In this document: one piece after another, positions 11,374 through 21,806 of the stretch
Layout of the letters: each line of letters begins with the position of its first letter
How positions within the stretch are numbered: the stretch's first letter is position 1
Assembly: GCA_905221605.1 (NCBI GenBank)
Contig: CAJNDS010001646.1
Span: forward strand, 485,001 to 547,000
Length of the DNA: 62,000 bases
Direction of reading: 5' to 3'
From: Symbiodinium natans
Taxonomy: Eukaryota; Sar; Dinophyceae; Suessiales; Symbiodiniaceae
Notes under the pieces: generated by a model
Seen by the model: only the letters and a program-made list of their open reading frames with translations
The model's database searches: none
Told to the model about the DNA's origin: nothing
Translations under genes and position numbers: made by a program

Positions 11374-11801
11374 TTATGGGGGCGTGGCTTGGTGCAGATC
11401 ACGCAGTGCCTGCAGCGGCTGGAACTGCCTCCGCTGCTGCAGCATCTCCTTCTTTAGGGCTTTGGGGGGATAAGGGTACTAAGAGGTGCTTCAACTGGGT
11501 TCTTGGGAAGAGCGGAAGGCAGGGTTCAGGGCGCAGGGCATGGTGCGTGAGGCAGACATGGATTTCTGGCATCGGGAGGGGGAACTGGTCGGAAGCTGCA
11601 CCGCATGTTTATACCATGCGACTGTCTCTTTCACTGTAGCACAAAGACAAAAGCAAGCCCCCTAAACCCTGAACCCTGAACCCTAAACCCCAAACCCTAA
11701 ACCCTAAACGAAAATCCGCCTCGGGGGTGACCCCGGCACTCTGGAGGATGTTCTCCCAGGCAACTTGCGAGCTGCCCGGCCCAGCAAGGGTCAGGATGCT
11801 C
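11374..11801 (-). CDS. C-terminal two exons of a helical protein
   Basis: Exon 11710-11801 (ILTLAGPGSSQVAWENILQS, 92 bp) ends with one base. Exon 11374-11459 starts with two and encodes KKEMLQQRRQFQPLQALRDL before a TAA stop. The intron starts GTTTAGGG inside a telomere-like array. The upstream acceptor of 11710-11801 reads CCCTAAACCCTCAG, so telomere-type repeats lie at both intron edges. The tail is a likely amphipathic helix. No family was recognised. Exons at 12226-12318 and 12478-12622 may belong to the same gene, but their phases were not fully resolved. Confidence 0.6.
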
Positions 11802-11816
11802 CTGAGGGTTTAGGGT

Positions 11817-12065
11817 GTTGGACGTTTGGGGTGAGGGTAATTTAGGGTTTAGGGTATTTGGGGTTTAGGGTTTAGGGTCTAGGGCTTGGGGCTCCTGAGG
11901 TGTGGAAGGTATCTGGCATATTTAGGGTAATTTAGGGTAATTTAGGGTAGTTTAGGGTAATTTAGGGCAATTTAGGGTAATTTAGGGTTTAGGGTATTGA
12001 GTGTTTATGGTTTATAGGTATTTAGGGTTTCGGGTAGTTGGGGTTTAGGCTTTAGGGTTCTATGG
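11817..12065 (+). repeat. degenerate telomere-like array
   Basis: Mix of TTTAGGG with AATTTAGGGT and TATTTAGGGT variants. It forms the 3' end of the intron before the exon at 11710-11801. Confidence 0.85.
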
Positions 12066-12225
12066 TGGTTTGGGGTTCGGGGCTTTGGAGGGTTTATGCT
12101 CCTGGGGGGCCCGCGAGGTTAGCGCATGGCACGTGGGATGGTCGGTTTAACTCGAATTTTTGTAGAGATCAGAGTAGAACAGATATAGAATGTGAAAAAA
12201 GGGCAGAGCAGAATGGTCATGATTG

Positions 12226-12318
12226 TGGGCGCAGACTTTCGGCGTCATCCAGACTCAAGCTTCCAAGCTTGCCGTGGCTCACACATGGCAGACCCGCGAG
12301 TTTGGCGGCCGCAGCCGC
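12226..12318 (-). CDS. candidate exon, same gene as 11374-11801
   Basis: Strong pyrimidine tract and acceptor (TTTCTTTCCAG before 12318), then in phase 0 AAAAKLAGLPCVSHGKLGSL and SLDDAESLRPQ. The donor is uncertain. A telomere-like array follows from 12355. Confidence 0.5.
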
Positions 12319-12477
12319 CTGGAAAGAAAGGGGGTTTATGGTTCAGGGATGTAGAGACTCTAGGGTTTAGGGTTTAGGGTTTAGGGGCCGTAGGGTTCGG
12401 GGTGCAGAGACTCTCGGGTTTAGGGTAGATAACAGAGCTGAAGGCAGTGGCTGGGGGGGCGTAGGGATTTGGGTCAC

Positions 12478-12622
12478 CTGCACTGTGCAGGCCGCAGGGT
12501 TTTGCAGCGAATACGCCCATCGAAAATCGCAATGTTCCGGTCAGCACTAAACATGAAGGGCTTGCTGAGGAGCGCCGGGCTTTCCATTTTGCCAAAGCTA
12601 ACACTCCCCCCGAACACTGCGC
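12478..12622 (-). CDS. candidate exon, same gene as 11374-11801
   Basis: Exon of 145 bp with acceptor CTACTAG and donor GTGACC. It encodes AVFGGSVSFGKMESPALLSK and ADRNIAIFDGRIRCKTLRPA. No family was recognised. Composition and splice signals are good. Confidence 0.55.
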
Positions 12623-12945
12623 CTAGTAGGGCCTACAGGGCAGAACATCAAAACTCCGTGGTAGACCTCTAGATTGCTCTAAAACAGGGTTCCAGATGGT
12701 TCCAGGAACGCAGTAGATTGATTCGGTTGGACCTAGCACAAAGGCAGTGCGAACCATGTTCCTTTTCGGGCTACCCGAGCCCCAAAACATATCATGGCCG
12801 ATATAAGAAGGTACGGGGCCCGAATCTCGAGAACCTTCCCACCCCCCCTCTCTTCTTCACTCAATCCTCGACCCACCAACACCTCTCAAAGCCATATGAG
12901 CAGCCGCAAAAAATCTTATGTAAATGCTAATTAAAAAATCATGGG

Positions 12946-13296
12946 GTATCGCTTTTGGGGGGGGCCCTATCGCTTTATGGGACTTTACCTCAATGCTGCT
13001 ACGAAAACCTATCGCTTTACTGCATATGAGACCCGAAACCTGCAACCCTACCGTGAAAACTCTTGAATTCCTAAACCCGTTCCTTTCTTCAGGACCTATA
13101 AACTAAATCCATATCCTAAACCTCGAACCCACAACCTGGGCCAGGGCCTTTGCCCAGCTCTTCGGGTGGCCAAATGGGTATCGTAGGGTTATCGCTTTGA
13201 GTATCGCTCTGGAATAACACCCAGCCCCACATTGTTGCAGAACGACTTCTAGATTCAAGATGCAGAGTATCGCTTTTGGGGGGGGCCTATCGCTTT
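12946..13296. repeat. dispersed TATCGCTTT repeats
   Basis: A compound motif GTATCGCTTTT-G(8)-CC(C)TATCGCTTT occurs at 12946-12976 and 13267-13296. Single TATCGCTTT copies lie at 13009-13018 and about 13189-13208. Related GTATCGC motifs occur near 53298-53322. Confidence 0.8.
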
Positions 13297-13373
13297 CCGA
13301 GGTTTCAAGCATGACATAAGGTTTTTATCTCCGCCACAAGAGACCTCCTGCAACGTAATAAAAGCGGTCGCTC

Positions 13374-13483
13374 ATATGGGGGTTTACCATATTGGGGGTA
13401 CCTTGGCGGGGTGGGGGGGTCCTTGTTAAAATAAGGGAGGGGACTCTATTAAGGGTCCCTATTTTTTCGTAAACACCCATACA
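13374..13483. mobile_element. short inverted-repeat element (TATGGGGGTTTAC family)
   Basis: The left end TATGGGGGTTTAC matches the reverse complement of the right end (TATGGGTGTTTAC) at 12 of 13 positions. The right end CCCTATTTTTTCGTAAACACCC resembles the ends at about 24895-24945, 32240-32285 and 58630-58675. No target duplication was found. Confidence 0.55.
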
Positions 13484-13534
13484 CACTGTTTTTTCTACGT
13501 CATAAGCTCACCTCCAGACAGATCAACGGGTCGA

Positions 13535-16320
13535 TCACCACAACCTGCACAAGCGCAGGGGCTGCAGGCGGATTTGGGTGCCGGGTTTACGGTCAAGGAT
13601 CTGTTTGTTTTTTGAAATCCAGCGGACTACGTACATGCTTGTGCCGCTCGGCACCTGCACAACCGCTCGGCCGCCTCTCTGGTCTTATGCTGCTGAGCTC
13701 AGGATTTCGGGCGTGTGGTGAGAGATTTTTTGGCCATCGATGTCGGAGGGAGTCGACCAGGCGCCCCGAAAGCAAGGAGAGACTTTGTAGGTCTTGTTTT
13801 GAGGGAGAGGTCACAACATATCATCTCAGGGTCTAGGCTCGGATTCTGGGACGGCCCTATCCAAAGCCAGGGGGAGAAATGTCAAGAAGGGTGCGCCCGT
13901 GAGCCTCTGCGCCGATTGCCTTGAACCAGCGCAAGGTTCCAGGGAGCATCAGCTCCGTCATGATCTCCTCAAAGGAGCACCGCGCCGTGCGTTCGACCAA
14001 GAACGCGAAGCCACAAAGTCGAGGGGAAACTGTCGCGGCCTACTTTTCGCCAAGTTTGGTCCTACACGCCTCTACCTTGGGAGATTTCGTGGGTGCCCCG
14101 CCGCTGTCCTTGAGCATCATGCGTCCCCGGACGTAGCCCCCAGTGAGCCCATGTTCAGCCTGCGGGCTGCGCTAAACCCTACTCGGCCAGCTGAGTACCC
14201 CCAACACGACAATCGATTGCCGCTCTCTAATGCGACACCTGTTGGGGAGAGCTATGAATCCACAAAGCCTCTGAGCCTACCTCCTCCCATAAGGCTTGCA
14301 GGCTTCGTGTACAGCTGGGGATCTTGAGAGCATGTTTCGTCATTGAGGCGAGGGGCTTCCTTTCCTGTGGACCCCAACCCTGCTGCTCTACATCCTAACC
14401 CCTGAACCCGAAACCCTAAACCCCAAACCCCAAACCCTAAACCCAACAGAAGCGATCGTCTGCTGCTCTCCGGCCACAGATAAAGCCGAAGTTTCTCAAC
14501 GCCTGGAGGGAGCCGATGGCGCCATACATGGCCGGCTCGCGACCCTCGTAGAGCTCCTTCTTTTCTATGTAGGAGAGATGACGAAAACCACACACAAGGG
14601 AGGGTTTAGGGTTTAGGGATTTAGGGTTTAGGGTTTAAGTTGCGGGGTGGGGTGGGGTGCGGTGGGGAGAGAGTGGTGCACTTTGCCCACTTCTATCAGT
14701 GTTAGATTCTCCAGCGACCATTCGATCTTGGCCCATGCTTGGCGGCGTCAATTCGCGGATCGAGCATTCAGCCCCAGATTCGCCTGCGCGGTAGAAATCT
14801 TTGTCCCCCGACACTGGCCAAAGGGACACACTTACTCTTACACACTTTACTTCTCCAGAAGCCGGTTGAAGTTCACGGCAGCTCTCCGGCTGCACGAGAA
14901 TGTCTGAGTGGAACTTGGCGCCAGTGTCCTGGAGTTTCCGCCGAACGACTGCTAAGGCTGCAGTGGGAATTGGGGGGAACCAAGGGAGAGTAGATTACGG
15001 CATTAATTTCCCGTGCTCACACACACAAGTCATGAAGAACTCAAGGACCCCCTGCGCATGCACCGGACACAGGTGTTGGAGCCTTGACCTCTGACACGCT
15101 TGTGACCGCCGACACCCTTGCAACCTCCATATCGCACATGCGCGGCAAGGAACCTCGATCGCCTGCTGCATCTGCTGCCGGCACAGGTAGTGCACGGTGT
15201 GTCCTCACACAGCTTTTAAAGACACGGAACCCTAAACCCTAAGCCCTAAACCCTGCATCCTAAGGTAGTAAGAGGGAGGGAGAGAGAGCCGTAGCAATTC
15301 CGGGCTTCCTTGCTCCACCAGCGCCCGGGCGACGCCCAAGGATGGGTTGATGTGGCCAGAGGCCATGGGGAACCTGAATGGAATGCATATAGCTGAGCTT
15401 CTTTAGCACCATACCCCGGACATTAGGCGCACCTGATTCGGTGGTTCCAAGCTCTTTGCTCGTTGTCGGGAGCTTGGTGTTTGACACATTCATGGCTTTA
15501 AGCTGCCCTGAAAGTTAGTCTAGCAGTCGCAAGAACTAACATACCCCTCAATGTTGAACGTGAAGTCGAGCCATCACCTACAAGAAGCGTTGCGGCCATC
15601 AGATTCTTGGCGCGTCACAGGTGGCCACTGCAGTCCAAGAGGCACGAACGCAAAGGTGTGTGAATTTGCCATGGCTGTCAAGAGCTTGGCTGGGACCGCA
15701 CTACAAAGGCTGGAGCCCTTTTTCTCCTGCGATTGCAACGGTGCTCTAAGTTCTAAGCGGTCACATATACTGAAGCCTGGTTCAATTCTTGCACCTTCCG
15801 ACCCGGCTGACACACCCCATCAGCTAATCCCACGTCTGGTGGCCTGCTATTTTCACAAGCTCCTTTCACAAAAACCTGCTTCACATCCCCGACTCAGGAA
15901 GCTATGCCAGCCAAGCGCCCCCACCTCGTTGATGTCCCGCTGATGCCGCATGCGGCTGGCGCTATCTGCCAGCAAAGTGCTTTGAAAGAAGCTTTCGGGA
16001 GCCCCTTTGGGGTCCCGAACCTCGGGTGCGCTAGAGGTCTGACTTTGTGAAAAGCTGAGGGCCGAGAGGGTTTCGTTCGCTGTGGTGTGTCGGCCTTGAA
16101 GGCCCTGAGTCCTTCGGGTGAGAGCGATGGGAGGCGTAGAAAACAAGCGTCTCTTTCAAATTCAGAGCTCTGTACCTCAAGAACCCCAGCGCCATCATTT
16201 TCTCGGCTCTTGCTTCCAAAGCCCCCTTTCGAGGGTTCTTCGGGAACCTACCTCCAACAACCAAGTCTTTTTCGGCTCGCCATGCACCCTGGAGCTCCCA
16301 TAAGAGGCACCGACGAAAAA

Positions 16321-16397
<77 letters not shown>

Positions 16398-17702
16398 CTT
16401 GGACTGTTGGAAGGGCCTCGGCACAGCCCACGCTCCTGGGCGAGAGTCTTGGGGGGAGCTTCCGTGCAGCGGGTGGAGGGGAGTCAGGCAATGATAGCTC
16501 AGCTGACTCGGTTTCCGTGGTGCTGAGCGGGCTGATGGCTGGCGGGGCAACTCTCAACACGTCTAAGAGCCTTTGCCGGTGATAGCTGCGCTACATCTTC
16601 GCGGCTATCCAGAAGTGTCCCCCGACCGTGCCTCCACTGGTTCGGGTGTCCTGGATTCCTGGTACAAGGGAACGATGGGCCAGCATGTTGGGCTCTGGTC
16701 TCCTAAGCCCTACACGGCTCTATTTTAAGGCTCTTCCCACCAGATTCCGCCGGCCTGCCATGCTGGGTGATGCTACATGCTTGCACATGAACATACACAG
16801 CCCAGCAAACATGGCAACACTCCGCAAGGAAACACACATCAACAATCTAAACCATCTTGAACGCACGCCTCCATCAGCGACTTGGCGGCAAGCTGCGCGG
16901 CCGCAAGGACCCCGCCCGAGACCCGCTGCGCTGTTCGCCTGGAAGCCTCTCGGGGGCTCTTCCGCTGGGTCTTGCCAGAAGAGTCAGTGCTAGGCCGCTA
17001 GGCTCACGGACTTTCAGGATTTGAGGGTTGTTGGCTCTTGTTGACACAGGCACACAGTCGCTTGTGAGAACAACCATCTTTGGGATTGGCATTCGAGTTT
17101 TGGGGGCGGGGCTGCTTGCAGCTTCTGGGTCCTCAGCTCCATGTCAGCGGCACAAAGCGCCCTCGATGACAGGGCTAAAGGTGCCTCGGGCGTCACTGGC
17201 TCTGCCAGCGTCCGATCACTGTCCTCCGGCACAGGCAACTTCCAGCTTGCTCCCGGGCTTGTGCATGCGAATGTCAGCACAGTTGCGTTCCAGATGTGTC
17301 GTTCATCGCAGTCTGATGCCATGATGCTCATGTACTTGAGCGCTCAGTGCAAGTCGAGATCGATTGTGTTGCCGTGCATAGTGTAGTGAACTCAGTCGAC
17401 GACAATTGCCAAAAAAACATGTCACGACACGAATGACTGACGCAACTTGCAGCTTTGTGCAGATTCTACTACCCCAAGTCACACATCCACACCCTCCCAG
17501 CCTTCAAAACACTGACATCCTTTCCTTGACCCCCAGGTGCCCCTTCATCCTCGAAGGTCTCCGTTATCAGCGACGACAGGAGTCGGCCGCCTTTGACACC
17601 TCGGATTTTCAACATTCCTTGGGTTGGTTCCAACCGAACATGGAGCCATATCTGTTCCATCACCGGCACCGGTGCTCTCAAGGCCGCAGCTGACACGGTG
17701 CC
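13535..17702 (-). CDS. unknown multi-exon protein (11 exons)
   Basis: Exons 17600-17702, 17132-17342, 16867-16989, 15925-16054, 15582-15726, 15433-15507, 15138-15203, 14851-14957, 14503-14559, 13905-14039 and 13535-13654 (TGA stop) join in phase throughout. The central run 15925 to 14851 is the most secure. Donors include GTGTCA, GTGCGT, GTGGGG, GTAGGT, GTGCGC, GTGCGA and GTAAAG. GC donors are inferred at 14503 and 13905, and a GA donor at 17132. Peptide landmarks are MEQIWLHVRLEPTQG, TAQRVSGGVLAAAQLAAK, QLKAMNVSNTKLPTTSKELG, VVRRKLQDTGAKFHSDILVQ, CGFAFLVERTARCSFEEIMT and YVVRWISKNKQILD. The GFAFLVE string resembles an RNP1 motif, but the rest does not look like an RRM. The function is unknown and the 5' end lies further right. 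Confidence 0.65.
14604..14640 (+). repeat. short telomere-like array in intron
   Basis: GGGTTTAGGGTTTAGGGATTTAGGG units, with CCCTAAA-type units at 14398-14443. They flank the 14503-14559 exon on both sides. Confidence 0.9.
16324..16394. repeat. (CA)n microsatellite
   Basis: About 35 CA units preceded by A(8). It lies in an intron of the 13535-17702 gene; in the sense direction it is (TG)n followed by T(8). Confidence 0.98.
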
Positions 17703-17881
17703 CTGCTGAGAACCCCAGCAACTGGTCGCGCGAAAGAGCCGAGGCTTCACGATTCCCATGAGAGACCCGAAGCTCCCCATTCAAAGGACTTAAACCCTAA
17801 ACCCTAAACCCTGAAAAGGCCTTAAAAGGCCGTAAAAAGCCCTGAGTTCCCACCCCAAAAATCGCCCCCCTTTCGGGGCGC

Positions 17882-17940
17882 CTGAGGCGTTGCGCTCCCG
17901 GAGGCGGCTCTGGGCCAAGTCGTCGATGCGCTGCCCGAGC
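17882..17940 (-). CDS. candidate coiled-coil exon
   Basis: Exon of 59 bp after acceptor CAGTAG with a GC donor (GCGCCC). It encodes LGQRIDDLAQSRLRERNAS, a clear heptad-type helix. It does not join the exon at 17702 in phase, so an exon is missing or it belongs to another gene. Confidence 0.5.
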
Positions 17941-17956
17941 CTACTGTGGTAAAATG

Positions 17957-18025
17957 GGGTTTAGGGTGTAGGGTTTAGGGCTTAGGGCTTAGGGCTTAGG
18001 GCTTAGGGTTTAGGGTTTAGGGGGT
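17957..18025 (+). repeat. telomere-like array with GGGCTTA variants
   Basis: GGGTTTAGGG and repeated GGGCTTA units, directly right of the 17882-17940 exon. Confidence 0.9.
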
Positions 18026-18256
18026 TGCATTGAGGGTTTTGGGGTCTGGTGTCGAGGTTTTCTTTTGGGTTTTGCTGGAGGATTTTCGGATGTTAGAACG
18101 GCCACCAGAGACTCTTGTTGGACATGTCGTGGGCAGAACGGCTGCAAAGAGCGGGAGGATTGTTGAACACATTGGCTTGAACTGAGTATCGTTGAGAACG
18201 GCTTCAGAAGCGAAGCCATCCCCCCGCGACAAAAAGAGCTGTCTCTCCGCTCTCAC

Positions 18257-18353
18257 CTAACCCCTAAACCCTAAACCCTAAACCCTAAACCCTAAACCCT
18301 AAACCCTAAACCCTAAACCCTAAACCCTAAACCCTAAACCCTAAACCCTAAAC
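18257..18353 (-). repeat. internal telomere-like array (CCCTAAA)n
   Basis: About 14 CCCTAAA units on the plus strand. In the sense direction of the adjacent exon the intron begins with this array (GTTTAGGG). Confidence 0.97.
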
Positions 18354-18526
18354 CGCGTCTCCTCTGATCCGTTATCCACAGCTGCTCGTCCAGAGCAGCC
18401 AGGGCTGCGGACCTCGGAGCGAAAAGAAATTCCCAGCGCCCGGAGGCAGCGTCCAGCACAGCGACTTTACTTGGGCCCTAAAGTTATAAACATGTTTTGA
18501 AAGAAATTTGTGGTTGAGGCGGGTTT

Positions 18527-18562
<36 letters not shown>

Positions 18563-18798
18563 GTGTATATATATATATATATACACAAGAATATATGAAT
18601 ATATTAAGGTTATCGTACAGATATATATATATATATATATATACACAAAAATATATGAATATATTAAGGTTATGTGTACAGATAAATATGTTGTTTAGTG
18701 CACCTTAGCGGCTTCGAGGCTCCCCTTACGAGGCCCCCGGCTCGCGGTTGATGGCCGCCGTGGTCTCCGCCTGGCCCCCCGGGCTGTTCTCAAGCTCC
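18354..18798 (-). CDS. two exons of an unknown protein
   Basis: Exon 18730-18798 ([20 protein letters not shown], donor GTAAGG) ends with two bases. Exon 18354-18469 starts with one base and encodes [20 protein letters not shown] and [17 protein letters not shown]. The donor of the second exon is GTTTAGGG at the start of a 97-bp telomere-like array. The second exon is reminiscent of one blade of a beta-propeller, but this is weak. The intron holds the AT microsatellite. Confidence 0.6.
18531..18682. repeat. AT microsatellite with tandem duplication
   Basis: Two (TA)n tracts, each followed by ACACAA(G/A)AATATATGAATATATTAAGGTTAT, so the whole unit is duplicated. A third short TA tract begins at 18531. 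Confidence 0.9.
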
Positions 18799-19100
18799 CT
18801 CAAAGGTCTCGGAGACTTGGGGCGTTTTGGGGTTAAGGGTCTAGGGTTTGGGGTATAGGGTTTAGGGTTCAGGGCTTAGCCCAAGGGTGGCTTCTGCCAA
18901 GGAAGGCCACCGACATGTGCTAGAGTACCCCTGGCCAAGCGGGAGAGATCCAGGAAGAGGCTGCTGGCTCTACAAGTTCAGACGCCAAGCTGTCCGTGAC
19001 ATGGCGCGATGCATCAACAAGGCCAGCCTGCCACGAAACACCCCAAAACACCCAAAGCTCGATAAGCCCTCCAACCCGGTCCCAAGCGAGTCACTATTTT

Positions 19101-19138
19101 GGGGACCACATGAACCCTGAAATTGGGATCATATGCCG
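19101..19138. mobile_element. half copy of the GGGGACC inverted-repeat element
   Basis: GGGGACCACATGAACCCTGA... matches the left 36 bp of the element at 10838 at about 30 positions. It stops just before the telomere-like array at 19142, which has replaced the right half. Confidence 0.65.
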
Positions 19139-19141
19139 ATC

Positions 19142-19220
19142 ATCCCTAAACCCTAAACCCTAAACCCTAAACCCTAAACCCTAAACCCTAAACCCTAAAC
19201 CCTAAACCCTAAACCCTAAC
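19142..19220 (-). repeat. internal telomere-like array (CCCTAAA)n
   Basis: Eleven CCCTAAA units on the plus strand, ending CCCTAAC beside the candidate exon at 19221. Confidence 0.97.
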
Positions 19221-19305
19221 TTATGGTATAGAGATCTGCTCTGCGGACCCGGAGTTCGGCAACCAGTCGCTGCTGGAGGGCCACGACGTCTTCGCTGAGG
19301 CGGAC
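19221..19305 (-). CDS. candidate coiled-coil exon
   Basis: Exon of 85 bp with acceptor GAG and donor GTTAGGG (first unit of the telomere-like array). It encodes VRLSEDVVALQQRLVAELRV, a good coiled coil. The plus strand is also open here, so strand is inferred from neighbours. Confidence 0.5.
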
Positions 19306-19379
19306 CTCTCAAGAGAGACACCTACAACTGAGCCCAATGAAGCTACGAAAACTGAACAGAATACATACCTGGGTCTCCA

Positions 19380-20835
19380 AACGACCATATTATTTTTGGT
19401 TGTTTGGAAAAAAACCTGGTTTTTTAGGAAACGCCCGTAAAAAAAGCAAACGCCCGTAATTCGGGAAACGCCCGTATTTCCGAAATCGGGGAGGATTAGG
19501 ATTTTACTGGAAACGCCCGTAATTCCGAGATCGGGGAGGATTAGGATTTACTGGAAACGCCCGGAATTCCGAGATCGGGGGGTATGAAGAGTTTACTGGA
19601 AATGCCCGTAATTCCCAAATCGGGGACACGAGAATTCGGTATAAAAATGTATAAAAACAAATATACAACCCACCAAGCACCAAGCTTATAGCGGAGCCTG
19701 AACCTTTGTCCCCTTCCAGAGGTTGAAGGGTTTTGGGTTTAGAGAGGGAACACAGGAATGCTTGGGTGAACCCAACTGTCAAATCCGACCCACAATCAAA
19801 CCTTTCCCGAAGCCCTGTTTTGGATTGAGAGTTTTTAGGGTTGAGGGTTCTTGGGGTTGAGGACTTTTAGGGTTGAGGGTGTTTAGGGTTGAGGGTGTTT
19901 AGGCCGGTTAAGGGTTTTTAGGGTTGAGGGTTTTTAGTGAGGGTTTTTAGGGTTGAGGGTTTGTAGTGAGGGTGTTTAGTGTTGAGGGTGCCACTACAGT
20001 TGCATGTTGGACTGTTTTTTTCCAGTTGGGATCGGCAATAGCACCCCAAACGCCCGTAAAACCCCGCAATTCACCCATAAAAACCCGTAATTCGCCCGTA
20101 AACTTGTTGATTTAGGGTTTCCGTGGCCTTACCAAGAGATTGTACGGAAAAAATCCACGCAAAACCGCCCATAAAAAACCATAAAAAAAAAAAACCATAA
20201 AAAACCGTAAAAAAAAACGTAAAAACCCATAATTTGAGCTGGCGCGGAAAGGTCACGGAAAGGGCTTCTGCTCTGTGATGCCTTGAACGCACCCTCAAAT
20301 TCGAAACATTGCACCTATAATTCCACGGAAAGCCGAAATACGGGAAACTCCCAGAAAACCCTTGATCTACGGAAAGCCCCCTGACATCTACGGAAAACCC
20401 CAGAAATCTATACGGAAACGCCTCATGTATAGAAAAACCCATGAATCCCGCCCCATCTCAAGCCGAGAAGGGTGGGTTGCCAGGTGGGGATTCGGGATTG
20501 GAGTTTTGAGGGGCTCAAGATTGGTTGTTTTTGGCATGCTCAGCTGTTTGTTTGGATCAACCCCGAAACCCCTAACGCCCATAATTCTGCACCAATCCTC
20601 AAAAACCACTAAACGCCCATAAAACCCCTAAACGACCATAATTCTGCACCAATCCTCAAAACCCACTAAACGCCCATAAAACCCCTACACGCCCATAATT
20701 CTGCACCAATCCTCAAAAACCACAAAACGCCCATAAATATCCGTAATTTCAAGAGCCAAAAGCAGAACGCCCATAAATTTCCTAAACGCCCGTAATCACC
20801 CGTATTCGCCCGTAAAAACCCGTAAAAAACCAAAC
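19380..20835. repeat. AT-rich region of CGCCCGTAA repeats
   Basis: Dozens of (A)CGCCC(G/A)TAA motifs, TTACGGGCG on the other strand. Includes a 45-bp tandem repeat with units at 19464, 19509, 19553 and 19598, and a 57-bp tandem repeat with units at 20581, 20638 and 20695. Between 19820 and 20000 GGGTTGAGGGTTTTTA units replace it. Hydrophobic ORFs here come from the repeat and were not called. Confidence 0.9.
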
Positions 20836-20871
20836 GACCAAAAATAATTGGGTTGTTGGGGTTCCAGGTAT

Positions 20872-20963
20872 GTATGTGTGTGTATATATAGATATATCTC
20901 TCTCTCAACAAACACCACAATAGTAACAATAATAATAATCATCATCATCATCATAATCATAAT
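20872..20963. repeat. TG/TA, TC and (AAT/CAT)n microsatellites
   Basis: GTGTGTGTATATA, TCTCTCTC and a mixed AATAAT/CATCAT tract in sequence. Similar AAT-rich tracts occur at 22975-23010 and 23530-23650. Confidence 0.9.
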
Positions 20964-21099
20964 GACAATAATTCGCCTCGGTTTCCTGCCGAGAAGCGTT
21001 TGGAGCAAGCAGACCCGGATCGGGCCTCCTTCCTGTCCCCCTAACCCATGCAAAATTTTGCGGCGGAGCCCCCCCGCATCGGTTTGTGGAGGTTCACCT

Positions 21100-21637
21100 C
21101 AAAACCCACAAGACGACCTCCCTCACCCCCCACCCCACCCCCACCCCCGCCCAACGCGCCCCATGGATCTCGGTGGAGCGGCTGCCGCCAAGCTCTTTGT
21201 GCCCCGAGGACGTGGCCCGACTTCGGCCCTTCTCACATGCCCGAATGACTTTCCGGGCTTCGGCCCGGGCCTTCTTGTCGGCCGCGCTCAATCGCTCGTG
21301 GAATGTATGCTGGGCGAGCAAAGCCTTCGCCGAGGCCAGCGCGGCGGCCTTGGCATCCTCCTCAGCTTCCCGTCGCGTTTTTTCTTTCTGACTCTTGTTC
21401 TCCAGGTGGGTGGCACGGCAGCGTTTTGGGCCAAAGCAGCGCGGACGGGCAGCGGAAGCCTTCGCAGCGCCCGCGGCCGTCTCGGCGGGGGCACTGCTGC
21501 TTGGCTCGGAGGCGCGCCTTTTCTTGCCGTTTGGCCAGCCTCCGTTCCCGGGCGACTCAACTGCAGCGGCGTGCGTTCCTCTTCCACGTGCGCCATGTTT
21601 GGACAAAGTGCGAAAAGCTACTGACTTTGACTTGAGA
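21100..21637 (-). CDS. large exon, Lys/Ala/Glu-rich helical protein
   Basis: A single open minus frame of about 180 codons after a strong pyrimidine tract and acceptor (CTTTTTTTCTCAAG). It begins SKSVAFRTLSKHGARG, passes a basic Ser/Ala linker (NGKKRRASEPSSS) and ends in a charged helix (KEKTRREAEEDAKAAALASA, then LSAADKKARAEARKVIRACE). A bipartite-type basic stretch suggests a nuclear protein. Two other frames are partly open because GC is high here, so the frame is chosen by composition. No family was recognised. Confidence 0.5.
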
Positions 21638-21806
21638 AAAAAAGGCTGCAGATGCGGGCACTCAGCAGGATCCTCGCGGTAAGGGCGGTGCTCATGAAGG
21701 AATCTCTCACCGCGAGGAGCTGCGGCGCTGCGGTCATTGGCAGGGCAGTACATCATCTTTTCACTCCTTTTAAGCGCCCACACACACATACCCCACAAAG
21801 CCGAAT

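Noticed and set aside
15551-15943. 130-codon plus-strand ORF
   Set aside because: Antisense to two exons of the phase-consistent minus gene.
20071-20442. Membrane-like minus ORF
   Set aside because: Phe/Tyr-rich frame generated by the CGCCCGTAA repeat and A-runs.
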